Source of the DNA: Oscillospiraceae bacterium
Lineage (GTDB): Bacteria > Bacillota > Clostridia > Oscillospirales > Oscillospiraceae
Length of the DNA stretch: 64,000 nt
Reading direction: 5' to 3'
Assembly (NCBI GenBank): GCA_017465625.1
Contig: JAFTVV010000013.1
Span: 1-64,000 of the forward strand
Of this stretch, positions 31,930 through 40,238 are shown piece after piece. The position numbers were made by a program, and so were the translations under genes. Position 1 is the stretch's first letter. Each line of letters begins with the position of its first letter. The notes under the pieces were generated by a model that searched no databases, was not told the origin of the DNA, and saw only the letters and a program-made list of their open reading frames with translations.

Positions 31930-32892
31930 TTATTTATAATTGGGAAAATACTCCCCTACAAAGTCCACCTGCTCCACCTGAAAGGATTTGCCGTTCAAAT
32001 AAGAAAGCCCTTCCGCATCGGTTGTGAACGCAAAAGTCAGCTTGTAGGAATAAAGTGCCTGATAGTTGCGCTCATAGTTTTTATTCAGCTTGCCGTATTT
32101 GCCGTCCCCCAAAAGCGGATGACCTGCGTGGGCAAACTGGGCACGGATCTGATGGGTACGCCCGGTAATGAGCTTACATTCCACAAGAGAAAGTCCCTTT
32201 TCCGTGGTCAACACCCTGTAATCGGTTTGACAGGATTTTGAACCCGGTTGGGGCGTGTCGGTGACAAAAACCCGATTCTTTTTGGCATCCTTAAATAAAT
32301 ACCCCTTCAGGCTTCCCTCTTTTTTCTTCGGTGTGCCTTCCACGATCGCCAGATACCGCTTGTCCATCTCCCGATCCTTGATCTTCTGATTCATCACACG
32401 CAAGGCCTCTGCCGTCTTTGCCGCGATTACAATACCGCCGGTATTACGGTCGATGCGGTTACACAGTGCCGGGGTGAAGGAATGCTCCTCCCGTGGACGC
32501 CATTCCCGTTTTTGGTATAGATAGGCCTGAATATGATCAATCAGCGTTCTGCCGTACTCCGCACCGTCGTGGGGATGCACCGCTAAACCGGGACGCTTAT
32601 CCACAAGCAGAATGTTTGCATCCTCATAGACAATGTGCAGCTTGGGCACCGCCACGGTCAAAAACGCATTATCCTCCCGGGGTGCTTCAAAAAACTCATC
32701 ATTAATATATAATTGTAAGACGTCCCCTTTTTGCAAACGGCTATCCCGTTCCGCGCGACCACCGTTGAGCTTGATGCGCTTGATACGGATGTACTTCTGT
32801 GCCAAAGATGCAGGAAGCAAGGGGACACTTTTGGCTAAAAAACGGTCCAGCCGCTGACCGGCATCATTCTGACCGATTACAAACTCTTTCAT
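31930..32892 (-). CDS. RluA family pseudouridine synthase
   Basis: 320 residues: an N-terminal S4 RNA-binding domain (GQRLDRFLAKSV, then SLAQKYIRIKRIKLNGGRA) and a pseudouridine synthase domain. The catalytic aspartate is in NRIDRNTGGIVIAAKT near residue 145; LITGRTHQIRAQFAHAGHPLLG near 243 is the second signature. The RluC/RluD subgroup isomerises uridines in 23S rRNA; which position cannot be read here. Its start overlaps hprK by 4 bases, so it is read from the hprK promoter. Confidence 0.9.
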   Translation of the reverse strand: MKEFVIGQNDAGQRLDRFLAKSVPLLPASLAQKYIRIKRIKLNGGRAERDSRLQKGDVLQLYINDEFFEAPREDNAFLTVAVPKLHIVYEDANILLVDKRPGLAVHPHDGAEYGRTLIDHIQAYLYQKREWRPREEHSFTPALCNRIDRNTGGIVIAAKTAEALRVMNQKIKDREMDKRYLAIVEGTPKKKEGSLKGYLFKDAKKNRVFVTDTPQPGSKSCQTDYRVLTTEKGLSLVECKLITGRTHQIRAQFAHAGHPLLGDGKYGKLNKNYERNYQALYSYKLTFAFTTDAEGLSYLNGKSFQVEQVDFVGEYFPNYK

Positions 32893-33842
32893 TGTTTACC
32901 TACAGTTTCCTCAAAATGGCGGTCGATCTGCTGTGTAAATTCCAGCGCCGGGTTATAACCCATCTTGCGCTGACGGTTGTTCATTGCCGCAACCTCCAAA
33001 ATCACAGCAAGATTACGACCGGGTGTGATGGGAATGGTATTCATCGGCACGTTTACGCCCAGAATTTCCATATACTGATCTTCCAGTCCCAAACGGTCGT
33101 AAACCGCCTGATTGTTCCAAGGTACGATATTGACAACCAGATCGATGTTATTTTCCGAACGAATCGCACTCATACCGTAGAGCTTTGCCACGTTGATGAT
33201 GCCAATGCCCCGCAATTCCACATAGTTGCGAATCAGGTTGGGTGCAGTGCCTACCAGCGTGTTTTCCGCAACCTTGCGGATATCCACCGCATCGTCCGCA
33301 ATCAGACGGTGACCGCGCTTAAGCAGCTCCACAGCGGCTTCACTTTTACCGATGCCGCTTTCACCGATGAGCAGCAAACCCTCACCGTAAATCTCCATCA
33401 GCACACCGTGACGGGTGATGGAAGGTGCCAGCGCAACCTTTAAAAAGGCTGTAACTTCCGTAACAATCTGACCGGTGGCCGCATCGGTACGCAAAATGCT
33501 GACATCGTACTTCTTCGCCACTGCCAGACATTCATCATCCACAGGCAGATCACGGGCCACCAGCATTGCAGGAAATCTTTGCGCAAAGATGCGGCTGTAG
33601 CTTTCAATACGCTCCTCCGGCGTCAGATTGGCAATATAGCAGGACTCCGCGTTGCCGATCACCTGCAGACGCAGAGGCTCAAAGTGCTCCATAAAGCCGG
33701 CAAGCTGCAAGCCGGGACGGGAGATATCCGCAACAGTGAGGTGCACCTGCTCATAGTCCGTCGCCTGATAAGCGATCTCCAAATGCAGGTGCTCTACCAG
33801 TGTTTTCAGTGAAATACCCTCGTGCTCTGGCATATATGCCAC
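32889..33842 (-). CDS. hprK: HPr kinase/phosphorylase
   Basis: 317-residue bifunctional sensor that phosphorylates and dephosphorylates HPr at Ser46, controlling carbon catabolite repression. The Walker A is LLLIGESGIGKSEAAVELLK near residue 153, followed by GHRLIADDAVDI. ELRGIGIINVAKLYG near 204 and the C-terminal signature ITPGRNLAVILEVAAMNNR near 268 are HprK-specific. It is consistent with control of the sugar genes at the left of the window (inference). Consensus promoter at 33866-33894. Confidence 0.96.
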   Translation of the reverse strand: MAYMPEHEGISLKTLVEHLHLEIAYQATDYEQVHLTVADISRPGLQLAGFMEHFEPLRLQVIGNAESCYIANLTPEERIESYSRIFAQRFPAMLVARDLPVDDECLAVAKKYDVSILRTDAATGQIVTEVTAFLKVALAPSITRHGVLMEIYGEGLLLIGESGIGKSEAAVELLKRGHRLIADDAVDIRKVAENTLVGTAPNLIRNYVELRGIGIINVAKLYGMSAIRSENNIDLVVNIVPWNNQAVYDRLGLEDQYMEILGVNVPMNTIPITPGRNLAVILEVAAMNNRQRKMGYNPALEFTQQIDRHFEETVGKQ

Positions 33843-33865
33843 CTCTTTCTTTCGATTTTATAAGT

Positions 33866-33894
33866 ATTATAGCGGTCAACCACTGGAATATCAA
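33866..33894 (-). promoter_or_regulatory. Promoter of hprK
   Basis: Minus strand TTGATA (33894-33889), 17-base spacer, TATAAT (33871-33866), 24 bases from the ATG. Confidence 0.75.
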
Positions 33895-33933
33895 TAATAT
33901 TTTCAAAAATCTAAAAAAAATATGAAAAAACAC

Positions 33934-33962
33934 TTGCATTTTTTTCATTTCTCTGCTATCAT
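33934..33962 (+). promoter_or_regulatory. Promoter of rpmB
   Basis: TTGCAT (33934-33939), 17-base spacer, TATCAT (33957-33962). A 55-base leader precedes the ATG. Confidence 0.6.
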
Positions 33963-34024
33963 ATCAAAGCGTCTTGTAAGAGGCGTGATTTAGTGAGCCA
34001 TCTACGGATAGGAGGTGCAGAGAA

Positions 34025-34213
34025 ATGGCGAAGTGTGATTACTGCGGTAAGGGCGTTACCTTTGGTATTAAGGTTTCCCACTCCCACAGACGTTCCAATC
34101 GGACATGGAAGCCCAACGTGAAGCGAGTGAAGGCCATTGTGAACGGTACGCCGTGCCACGTGTATGCCTGTACCAGATGCCTGCGTTCCAACAAGGTCGA
34201 ACGGGCTGTCTGA
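34025..34213 (+). CDS. rpmB: 50S ribosomal protein L28
   Basis: 62-residue large-subunit protein. It begins MAKCDYCGKGVTFGIKVSHS and has RTWKPNVKRVKA in the middle. Two CxxC pairs, CDYC and CTRC, mark the zinc-binding form of L28 rather than the cysteine-free form. AGGAGGTG precedes the ATG. A 12-bp terminator follows, so it is monocistronic. Confidence 0.97.
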   Translation: MAKCDYCGKGVTFGIKVSHSHRRSNRTWKPNVKRVKAIVNGTPCHVYACTRCLRSNKVERAV

Positions 34214-34231
34214 TTTATCCGCGTCATATTG

Positions 34232-34258
34232 AAGGAGAGTTGCATTGCAGCTCTCCTT
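34232..34258 (+). terminator. Terminator of rpmB
   Basis: AAGGAGAGTTGC (34232-34243) with GCAGCTCTCCTT (34247-34258, one G-U pair), 3-base loop, then TTATTTTTAT. Confidence 0.85.
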
Positions 34259-34274
34259 TTATTTTTATCTATTC

Positions 34275-34303
34275 TTTACCTTTTGGAAAATATGTGGTAT
34301 AAT
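34275..34303 (+). promoter_or_regulatory. Promoter of the yfhO-like gene
   Basis: TTTACC (34275-34280), 17-base spacer ending in an extended TGG, TATAAT (34298-34303), 31 bases before the TTG start. Confidence 0.65.
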
Positions 34304-34333
34304 TATAGTAATTATAATGTAGGAGTGTTTGCT

Positions 34334-37174
34334 TTGAATATCTCTTCTGTTCTATCCAAGCTGAAGCCACGGCGTCTGACGTGTAAATTTCGGCAGCAAG
34401 AAACCAACTACGCCCTGATTGCATTTTTGATCACCTTTGTGGGTATGGGCGTCGTGATGCTGGTCAAGGCATCCGTAATGCGGGCGCAGGATCCCAATTT
34501 CATATACTCCACAATGAAATCCGATGCCTATCACCAGTACTTTCCCTTTTTCAAGGCCTACAGAAGAGCCCTTTTAAGCGGTGACAGTCTGCTGTTTTCC
34601 TGGGATGTGGGTATGGGACTTGACTACCTGGGACTGATTGCCTATTATTTAGGCTCTCCTTTAAACCTGCTCAGCATCCTTGTTCCCGAAAGCTGGCTTA
34701 CCACCTACTTTACCATCCTCAACCCTCTGCGTATGGGCTTGGCCGCCATGTTCTTTACCCTGTTTCTGAACAAGGTATTTGGGCACAGCGATTTTACAAC
34801 CGCCCTGTTTGGCTGTTTCTATGCCACTTGCGCCTGGGTGATGGGCTATCTGTGGAACTCCATGTGGGTGGATACCTTTGCACTGCTGCCCCTCGTTCTG
34901 ATGGGTATGGTCAGTCTGCTCCGGGAGCGCAAGTTCATCCTGTACACCGTTTTCCTGTTTCTGTCGGTCTTCATCAATTACTATATCGGTCTGTTTACCT
35001 GTATTTTCACACTACTGGCATTTATTTGTTACGAGATCTGCCATTTCACAACGCTGAAGCGGTTTTGGGAAGATTTGAGCCTTATGGCGCTTTTCACCGT
35101 TTTGGCAATCGGTATGACCGCCATTTTGTCACTGCCCACTTTGGCATCTCTGCAGACTACTTCCTCCGGCAACAACGTGTTCCCCAAAAAATTTGAACTG
35201 AACATTGTGGATAAGGACAATTTCCTGGGCCTTTTGGAGGGTATGAAGCAGGTTGCCACCAACACCTTCAGTATGGTCGAGCCCAATTACGTGGCCACGG
35301 AGGGTCTGCCCAACATTTACTGCGGTGTGTTCGCCAACATCTTTATTGTGCTGCTGCTCACCACCAGGGATGTCCATTGGAGAGATCGGATCTGCAGTGT
35401 ACTGCTGCTGCTGTTTGTCAACGCCAGCTTTGTCATTCGGCAGCTGGATTACATCTGGCACGGCTTCCATTTCACCAATATGATCCCCTACCGCTTCAGC
35501 TTTGTTTACAGCTTTATTATGCTGTATCTGGCCTATCGGGCCTGGCATCTGCGGGACAAGCTTCGCTTCTGGCAGATTCCCACCGCTGCAGCATTTACCC
35601 TTTTGATGTATTTCACCTCCAACGCCCACAAGGATGCTGTAGCCGCCTTTAAAAGCAGTGCCGCGTCGAAGGACTTCAGCATTGATACGATTATTCCCTT
35701 TGTAAATCTTCTGCTGATCGCGCTATATTGTACCGCGCTGACGCTATTGACTTTGCGCGCAAAAATCAAAGATGATTCACGGAAACGGTCCAACAAGGAA
35801 AACGCCCTGCATCAGCAGAAATTCCAGAAAAGAAAAGCCTTTGCCGCCATATCCCTGACGGTAATCATTGCCGCAGAGTTGGTGCTGAACATCATATCCT
35901 TTGGCATTTTTTACGGTCCTACAAACCTCTACGGTTATCCCCGTGGCGGTAAGGATGCCGCCCTGGTCCTTTCGATGATGAAGGAATTGGAGGACGACAC
36001 CCTCTTCTACCGCACCGAGGTAACATCCACCCAAACCTTCAATGACGGTGCGCTGAACGGCTACAACGGCATTACCACCTTCACAAGCTCTGCAAACGCC
36101 AAAATGGCAACCTTCATGAGCACCCTGGGATACGGTGGCGCACCGACCTGGAACAGATACGCATTTAAAAACAGCTCCCCAGTTTGCAATCTGTTTTTTA
36201 ATCTGAAATATATGATTGAACGAAACGGAAAGGTGGTAAATAACCCCTACTTTGAGGATATTTACAGCTCCGGTGCTGTGCATCTGCTGAAAAACAATTA
36301 CTATCTGCCGTTGGGCTTTATGACTGCCGAAAGCTTATCAGAGCTGAACTTTGCAAATGGGGACACAGGCAACAAGTTCGGTTTCCAAAACGATCTGATG
36401 TCTGCGGCACTGGGTGAAAAGCTGGAGCCCTGGAACATTCTCACCGGTGAGAACATTGCCATCACCACCTCCGGTGGTGCTACAGAAGCAGGATTAAATT
36501 ATTCCACCATTTCCTCCTATTCCGGGTATGACTATATTATGGGCAGCGCTTCAGGCGGTACTGCCACTTATCAATTCACCGCCCCCAGTGACGGCTTGTC
36601 CTGCCTGTATTTCTACACATACCCGAACAAAGCATCCATCACCATCAGTCACAGTTCTGACGGCGAAAACTTCACGCATATCAGCACCGAGAGCGAATCT
36701 CTGGCATTTTCCCGTTCCGTATGCGACGTCAAAGCCGGTGATATCATCAAGGTAAGCGTAGCCTGTGCCGCCAACAAAAAGAATTATTTGCGGATACAGT
36801 GCGCCATATTGGATCAGGAGATAATGGATTATGCGCTGGAACGGCTCAGCCAGTCCACACTGGAGCTGACCACCTTTAAAAACACCTTCATTGAGGGCAC
36901 TGTCCATTGCAAGCAGGACGGCCTGCTGTACACCTCCATCCCCCAGGCCGGCACCAACTGGCACGTATATGTAGACGGCAAAGAGGAAGCCGTTTCGCTG
37001 ATTGGCGAAGCAATGGTCGGTGTCAAGCTGACGAAAGGCACCCACACCGTCACCTTCCGCTACGAAAACGGGGCTTACGAGACCGGTCGCATCATTACAC
37101 TTCTTTCAATACTCGCCTTTGCGGCTCTGATCGGACTGCATCGCTACTACAAGAAAAAACATCTCGAAGCATAA
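34334..37174 (+). CDS. YfhO family membrane protein
   Basis: 946 residues with a TTG start at 34334, chosen because AGGAG (34321-34325) lies 8 bases upstream; upstream in-frame ATGs would fall before the promoter's -10 box. About a dozen hydrophobic segments fill residues 25-510, with GMGLDYLGLIAYYLGSPLNL near 95 and the short block ATCAWVMGYLWNSMWVD near 155. The C-terminal 400 residues are largely extracytoplasmic with a beta-sandwich-like region and a last helix near 920. YfhO proteins resemble GT-C glycosyltransferases; B. subtilis YfhO is linked to lipoteichoic acid glycosylation. The exact substrate here is unknown. Confidence 0.87.
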   Translation: MNISSVLSKLKPRRLTCKFRQQETNYALIAFLITFVGMGVVMLVKASVMRAQDPNFIYSTMKSDAYHQYFPFFKAYRRALLSGDSLLFSWDVGMGLDYLGLIAYYLGSPLNLLSILVPESWLTTYFTILNPLRMGLAAMFFTLFLNKVFGHSDFTTALFGCFYATCAWVMGYLWNSMWVDTFALLPLVLMGMVSLLRERKFILYTVFLFLSVFINYYIGLFTCIFTLLAFICYEICHFTTLKRFWEDLSLMALFTVLAIGMTAILSLPTLASLQTTSSGNNVFPKKFELNIVDKDNFLGLLEGMKQVATNTFSMVEPNYVATEGLPNIYCGVFANIFIVLLLTTRDVHWRDRICSVLLLLFVNASFVIRQLDYIWHGFHFTNMIPYRFSFVYSFIMLYLAYRAWHLRDKLRFWQIPTAAAFTLLMYFTSNAHKDAVAAFKSSAASKDFSIDTIIPFVNLLLIALYCTALTLLTLRAKIKDDSRKRSNKENALHQQKFQKRKAFAAISLTVIIAAELVLNIISFGIFYGPTNLYGYPRGGKDAALVLSMMKELEDDTLFYRTEVTSTQTFNDGALNGYNGITTFTSSANAKMATFMSTLGYGGAPTWNRYAFKNSSPVCNLFFNLKYMIERNGKVVNNPYFEDIYSSGAVHLLKNNYYLPLGFMTAESLSELNFANGDTGNKFGFQNDLMSAALGEKLEPWNILTGENIAITTSGGATEAGLNYSTISSYSGYDYIMGSASGGTATYQFTAPSDGLSCLYFYTYPNKASITISHSSDGENFTHISTESESLAFSRSVCDVKAGDIIKVSVACAANKKNYLRIQCAILDQEIMDYALERLSQSTLELTTFKNTFIEGTVHCKQDGLLYTSIPQAGTNWHVYVDGKEEAVSLIGEAMVGVKLTKGTHTVTFRYENGAYETGRIITLLSILAFAALIGLHRYYKKKHLEA

Positions 37175-37178
37175 AAAG

Positions 37179-37209
37179 ACATCCACCGGCCAAATGTGCC
37201 GGTGGATGT
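37179..37209. terminator. Bidirectional terminator, yfhO / lysine ABC operon
   Basis: ACATCCACCGGC (37179-37190) with GCCGGTGGATGT (37198-37209), 7-base loop, A/T-rich on both sides, between stops at 37174 and 37214. Confidence 0.85.
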
Positions 37210-37213
37210 TTTC

Positions 37214-37945
37214 TTATGCATTGATAAAGCGGGACAAAAATTCTTTCGTCTCCTGTTTTTGGGGGTTGCCGAAAATGTCTTCCGGTGTTCCCTGCTCGCA
37301 AATCACGCCTTCGTTCATATAGACGACCCGATTGCTGACTTCACGGGCAAAACCCATCTCGTGGGTCACCACCAGCATGGTCAGTCCCTCGGTGGCAAGC
37401 TGCTTCATAACCGCAAGCACCTCACCCACCATTTCCGGATCCAGCGCAGAGGTTGGCTCGTCAAAGAGCAGAACCTCCGGATTCATGGAAAGGGCACGGG
37501 CAATGGCTACGCGCTGCTTCTGACCGCCGGAAAGCTGACGGGGACGGGCGTTAATATAGGGCGTCATCCCCACCTTCTCCAGGTAGAACATCGCTGTCTC
37601 CGCAGCTTCCGCCTTGGAGCGCTTGAGCACGTCCGTCTGACCGACGATGCAGTTTTGCAGAACGGTCATATTGTTGAACAAATTGAAGTTCTGAAATACC
37701 ATACCAACCTTGGCGCGATACTTGGGTGCGTTCACACCCCGGGCAAGTATATTTTCATCCCGATAGTAGATCTCACCGGAAGAAGGCATTTCCAACAGAT
37801 TCAGACAGCGCAGCAGTGTGGACTTGCCGGAGCCGGAAGCGCCAATCACAGAAATGACATCTCCTGTGTGTACCTCAAAGTCAATGTCCTTGAGCACCTC
37901 GTGGTTACCGAAGCTCTTGGAAAGGTGTTTAATATCAATAATCAT
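37214..37945 (-). CDS. Amino acid ABC transporter ATP-binding protein (lysine uptake)
   Basis: 243 residues from ATG 37945, which has GGAGGG upstream; the open frame extends further but into the permease gene. Walker A is [17 protein letters not shown], the Q-loop [12 protein letters not shown], the ABC signature [17 protein letters not shown] and Walker [17 protein letters not shown], the polar amino acid (GlnQ-like) subfamily. It powers import with the permease (37947-38786) and binding lipoprotein (38805-39665). Specificity for lysine is inferred from the lysine riboswitch in the operon leader. Confidence 0.93.
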   Translation of the reverse strand: MIIDIKHLSKSFGNHEVLKDIDFEVHTGDVISVIGASGSGKSTLLRCLNLLEMPSSGEIYYRDENILARGVNAPKYRAKVGMVFQNFNLFNNMTVLQNCIVGQTDVLKRSKAEAAETAMFYLEKVGMTPYINARPRQLSGGQKQRVAIARALSMNPEVLLFDEPTSALDPEMVGEVLAVMKQLATEGLTMLVVTHEMGFAREVSNRVVYMNEGVICEQGTPEDIFGNPQKQETKEFLSRFINA

Positions 37946-37946
37946 A

Positions 37947-38786
37947 TTATTTCCCTCCCTTTTCCAGCTTATCGGCATATTCCTTGCTGTGCTCATCGTA
38001 ATTACTGCCTCTTTTGGGATGGCTGTAAGTACCGGCGGTCATCGTCAGGCTGTCGTCCTGCACCAGTTCGTAGTTTGCATTACCGTCCAGCTTCCGTTCA
38101 ATAAAACGAAGCAGGAAGGAAAACAGCAGGGTTAAGGTCAGATAACCAACCATTTCAATCACGGCAGAGGGGAAATATTTGCTGTTCAGACCCACAATAT
38201 TCCGGTGGGTCGCAAAGAAATCCACAAAACCAATGACAAACATTACAGAAGTATCTTTAATGTTGATAATCAAATTGTTGCCGATTTGGGGAATGATGTT
38301 GCGCAACACCTGAGGCATAATCACCCGACGCATCGTTTGCACGTGGGTCATACCAATGGCCTTTGCGCCTTCCGTCTGACCGGGGTCAATGGAAATAATG
38401 CCGCCACGCACGGACTCCGCCATATATGCGCCGGTATTGATGGACACCACGATGATCGCCGCAGTCCAAATATCCGCCACACTGTAGGTAAAACCGCAGC
38501 CGTAGAAAATCAGCACTGCCTGCAGCACCATCGGCGTACCGCGGAACACTTCCACATAAATGCGGACAATCACCCTGATCAGCTTCAGGATAAAACGCTT
38601 GAATATACTGTCGTTTTTGGTGCTGGGAATGGTATTAAGCACACCGCACACAAGGCCGATCACACAGCCGGCAATGGTGGCAACCACAGCCAGAATCAGG
38701 GTATTCATCACACCGCGCAGGTAGGCTTCGCCGTATACCGACCAAAGCCGGCCTACATCGTCAAACAATTTGCTAAAACCGGTCAT
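37947..38786 (-). CDS. Amino acid ABC transporter permease (lysine uptake)
   Basis: 279-residue inner-membrane subunit of the His/Glu/Gln/Arg permease family (HEQRo type). Five hydrophobic segments are visible. [15 protein letters not shown] near residue 83 and the EAA loop, [26 protein letters not shown], match the family (the latter quoted in two overlapping parts: [11 protein letters not shown] and [13 protein letters not shown]). A hydrophilic 45-residue tail rich in Lys, Asp and Ser follows the last helix, which is longer than usual. One base separates it from the ATPase gene. Confidence 0.92.
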   Translation of the reverse strand: MTGFSKLFDDVGRLWSVYGEAYLRGVMNTLILAVVATIAGCVIGLVCGVLNTIPSTKNDSIFKRFILKLIRVIVRIYVEVFRGTPMVLQAVLIFYGCGFTYSVADIWTAAIIVVSINTGAYMAESVRGGIISIDPGQTEGAKAIGMTHVQTMRRVIMPQVLRNIIPQIGNNLIINIKDTSVMFVIGFVDFFATHRNIVGLNSKYFPSAVIEMVGYLTLTLLFSFLLRFIERKLDGNANYELVQDDSLTMTAGTYSHPKRGSNYDEHSKEYADKLEKGGK

Positions 38787-38804
38787 AAAATCTACAGTCC
38801 TCTA

Positions 38805-39665
38805 TCAAATCTCAGGCTGAACAGCAATGGCATCGTTCATCAGGTTATTGAAGTCCTCAACTGTCATATCCTTCAGAACCTCGTCCATCATATCCTTCAG
38901 GGCAGTGTTGCCCAGCTTGACGGAAATGCCGATATTGATATCGCCTTCGCTGGCGGCAAAATCGTCATCCGTGCTGCTGAAGTCCAGAATCATCAGGTTA
39001 TCATAAGTAGCGCAAGCACCCATTGCAGTGGGCATATCGGTGCAGATGAAGTCCACGCGGCTCTCTGCTACTGCCATAATCATCGCATTGGCTGTCTCGG
39101 CAGCGCTGGTCTTGGTTGCGCCGGGAATCTGATCGATGAAGGAATTGTACCAAACCGTGCCGGTCTGTGCAGTGCAGGTGCCGGTGAGGTTGGAAATGCC
39201 GGTAGCCGCTGCCTGTGCTGTATCCTTACGGGCTACACAGACGATGTTCGCATAGAAATAAGGACCTGCCATCTCTACTTCTTCCAGGCGCTCCTCTGTC
39301 ATAGACTGACCTGCGATAACCGCATCCAGCTTGCCCTCATCCAGTGCAGGATTCAGGCCGTCCCAGCCGATTGCCATAACTTCCAGTGTAACATCATAGT
39401 GCTCTGCGATCTTCTTTGCGATCATCACGTCGTAACCGTTGGCATAAGTGCCGGGGTTGTTGGCGATGGGCACAGCGCCGTTGGAATCGTCCATCTGCGT
39501 CCAGTTGTAGGGGGCGTATGCGCACTCCATACCAACCGTCAGGATGCCGTCTTCCAAACCGGGAACATCTGCGTAGGTCTTGCCGGACTCAGTCTTGCTG
39601 CCGCCACAGGCGCACAGGCTCACCGTGAGCATCAGGGACAGTACAATTGCAATTAACTTCTTCAT
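38805..39665 (-). CDS. Amino acid ABC transporter substrate-binding lipoprotein (lysine uptake)
   Basis: 286-residue SBP_bac_3 lipoprotein. The signal peptide ends in a lipobox SLCACGG with the lipidated Cys20 region. The ligand-binding core has GMECAYAPYNWTQ near 50, GYDVMIAKKIAEH near 78, WDGLNPALDEGKLDAVIAG near 100 and TGTVWYNSF near 170. The acidic N-terminal lobe fits a cationic ligand, and the lysine riboswitch 98 bases upstream points to lysine. First gene of the three-gene operon. Confidence 0.92.
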   Translation of the reverse strand: MKKLIAIVLSLMLTVSLCACGGSKTESGKTYADVPGLEDGILTVGMECAYAPYNWTQMDDSNGAVPIANNPGTYANGYDVMIAKKIAEHYDVTLEVMAIGWDGLNPALDEGKLDAVIAGQSMTEERLEEVEMAGPYFYANIVCVARKDTAQAAATGISNLTGTCTAQTGTVWYNSFIDQIPGATKTSAAETANAMIMAVAESRVDFICTDMPTAMGACATYDNLMILDFSSTDDDFAASEGDINIGISVKLGNTALKDMMDEVLKDMTVEDFNNLMNDAIAVQPEI

Positions 39666-39700
39666 TTTGTTTTTCCTCGCTTTTTTCTAAAATTAAAAAA

Positions 39701-39723
39701 CGGATCGCCTGCAAAGCGATCCG
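39701..39723 (-). terminator. Riboswitch-controlled terminator of the lysine ABC operon
   Basis: On the minus strand CGGATCGC (39723-39716), 7-base loop, GCGATCCG (39708-39701), then TTTTTTAATTTT. It lies between the lysine aptamer and the first gene, 36 bases before its ATG. Confidence 0.85.
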
Positions 39724-39762
39724 ACAGCTGTTACAAAAATAATAGATCTGCAACAATACTGC

Positions 39763-39930
39763 ATCGATAGCGCTTCACAAAATACATTGTGACAGTTCGG
39801 CAGATATTCTCTGACGACCCAGCACCGCACATTCAGGCATCTGCGGCACTTCGGCGGTATCCCCTTTCCTCTTCTGCGGTTGCCTGACCTTGCAGAAAAG
39901 TACTGATGAATCCCGCGCCTCTATCAAGGC
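39763..39930 (-). ncRNA. Lysine riboswitch (L box)
   Basis: Minus-strand leader with the conserved lysine-aptamer pieces in order: GATAGAGGCGC (39925-39915), TCAGTA, AAAGGGGATACCGCCGAAG (near 39867-39849), GCTGGGTCGTC, and the closing CTATCGA (39770-39764) that pairs with TTGATAG (39927-39921) as P1. A P5-like hairpin TCACAA/TTTGTGA lies before the P1 closure. Lysine binding would favour the terminator at 39701-39723 and switch the transporter off. The GGGG/GCCGAAG core and five-helix order distinguish it from a T-box, which I considered first. Confidence 0.88.
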
Positions 39931-39945
39931 GATTAGTTTTTCCAT

Positions 39946-39974
39946 ATACTATCACGCCTCAATCCATCTGTCAA
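39946..39974 (-). promoter_or_regulatory. Promoter of the lysine ABC operon
   Basis: Minus strand TTGACA (39974-39969), 17-base spacer, TAGTAT (39951-39946). Transcription would begin just before the lysine aptamer. Confidence 0.8.
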
Positions 39975-40166
39975 CCGATCTTTAAACTTTTTAGCGCATT
40001 TTACAGGTTTTTGCCCATTCCGCGGCCCTTTTTACAGCAAATAACACAAGAATCCAAGGACATTTGTATTTACTGCAAAAACACACCCATTAGAAGGGTG
40101 TGCATTTTGCACAATTGCACCGCGTTATTTTTGTATGTTTTCTCATTTCATTTGTGCACTTTTACC

Positions 40167-40194
40167 TTGACGATTCATAAAACTGTGCTATAAT
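40167..40194 (+). promoter_or_regulatory. Promoter of the tandem aldolase gene
   Basis: TTGACG (40167-40172), 16-base spacer, TATAAT (40189-40194), 44 bases before the ATG; AAAGGAG lies 9 bases before the ATG. Confidence 0.7.
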
Positions 40195-40238
40195 GAATGT
40201 AGAGTGAGTATAAAAATCAAGTAAAGGAGTAGATATTT

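Larger units (their letters stand above)
39931..40238. other. Intergenic region between lysine and aldolase promoters
   Basis: No gene seen. Contains the lysine-operon promoter (39946-39974), a hairpin CACACCC/GGGTGTG near 40081-40105, and the promoter of the class II aldolase gene (40167-40194). Confidence 0.6.

Noticed and set aside
39845..39880. T-box leader upstream of the amino acid transporter
   Set aside because: The T-box core needs UGGN to pair with tRNA; here the sequence reads GGGGATACCGCCGAAG, which fits the lysine aptamer together with the flanking P1 pairing.
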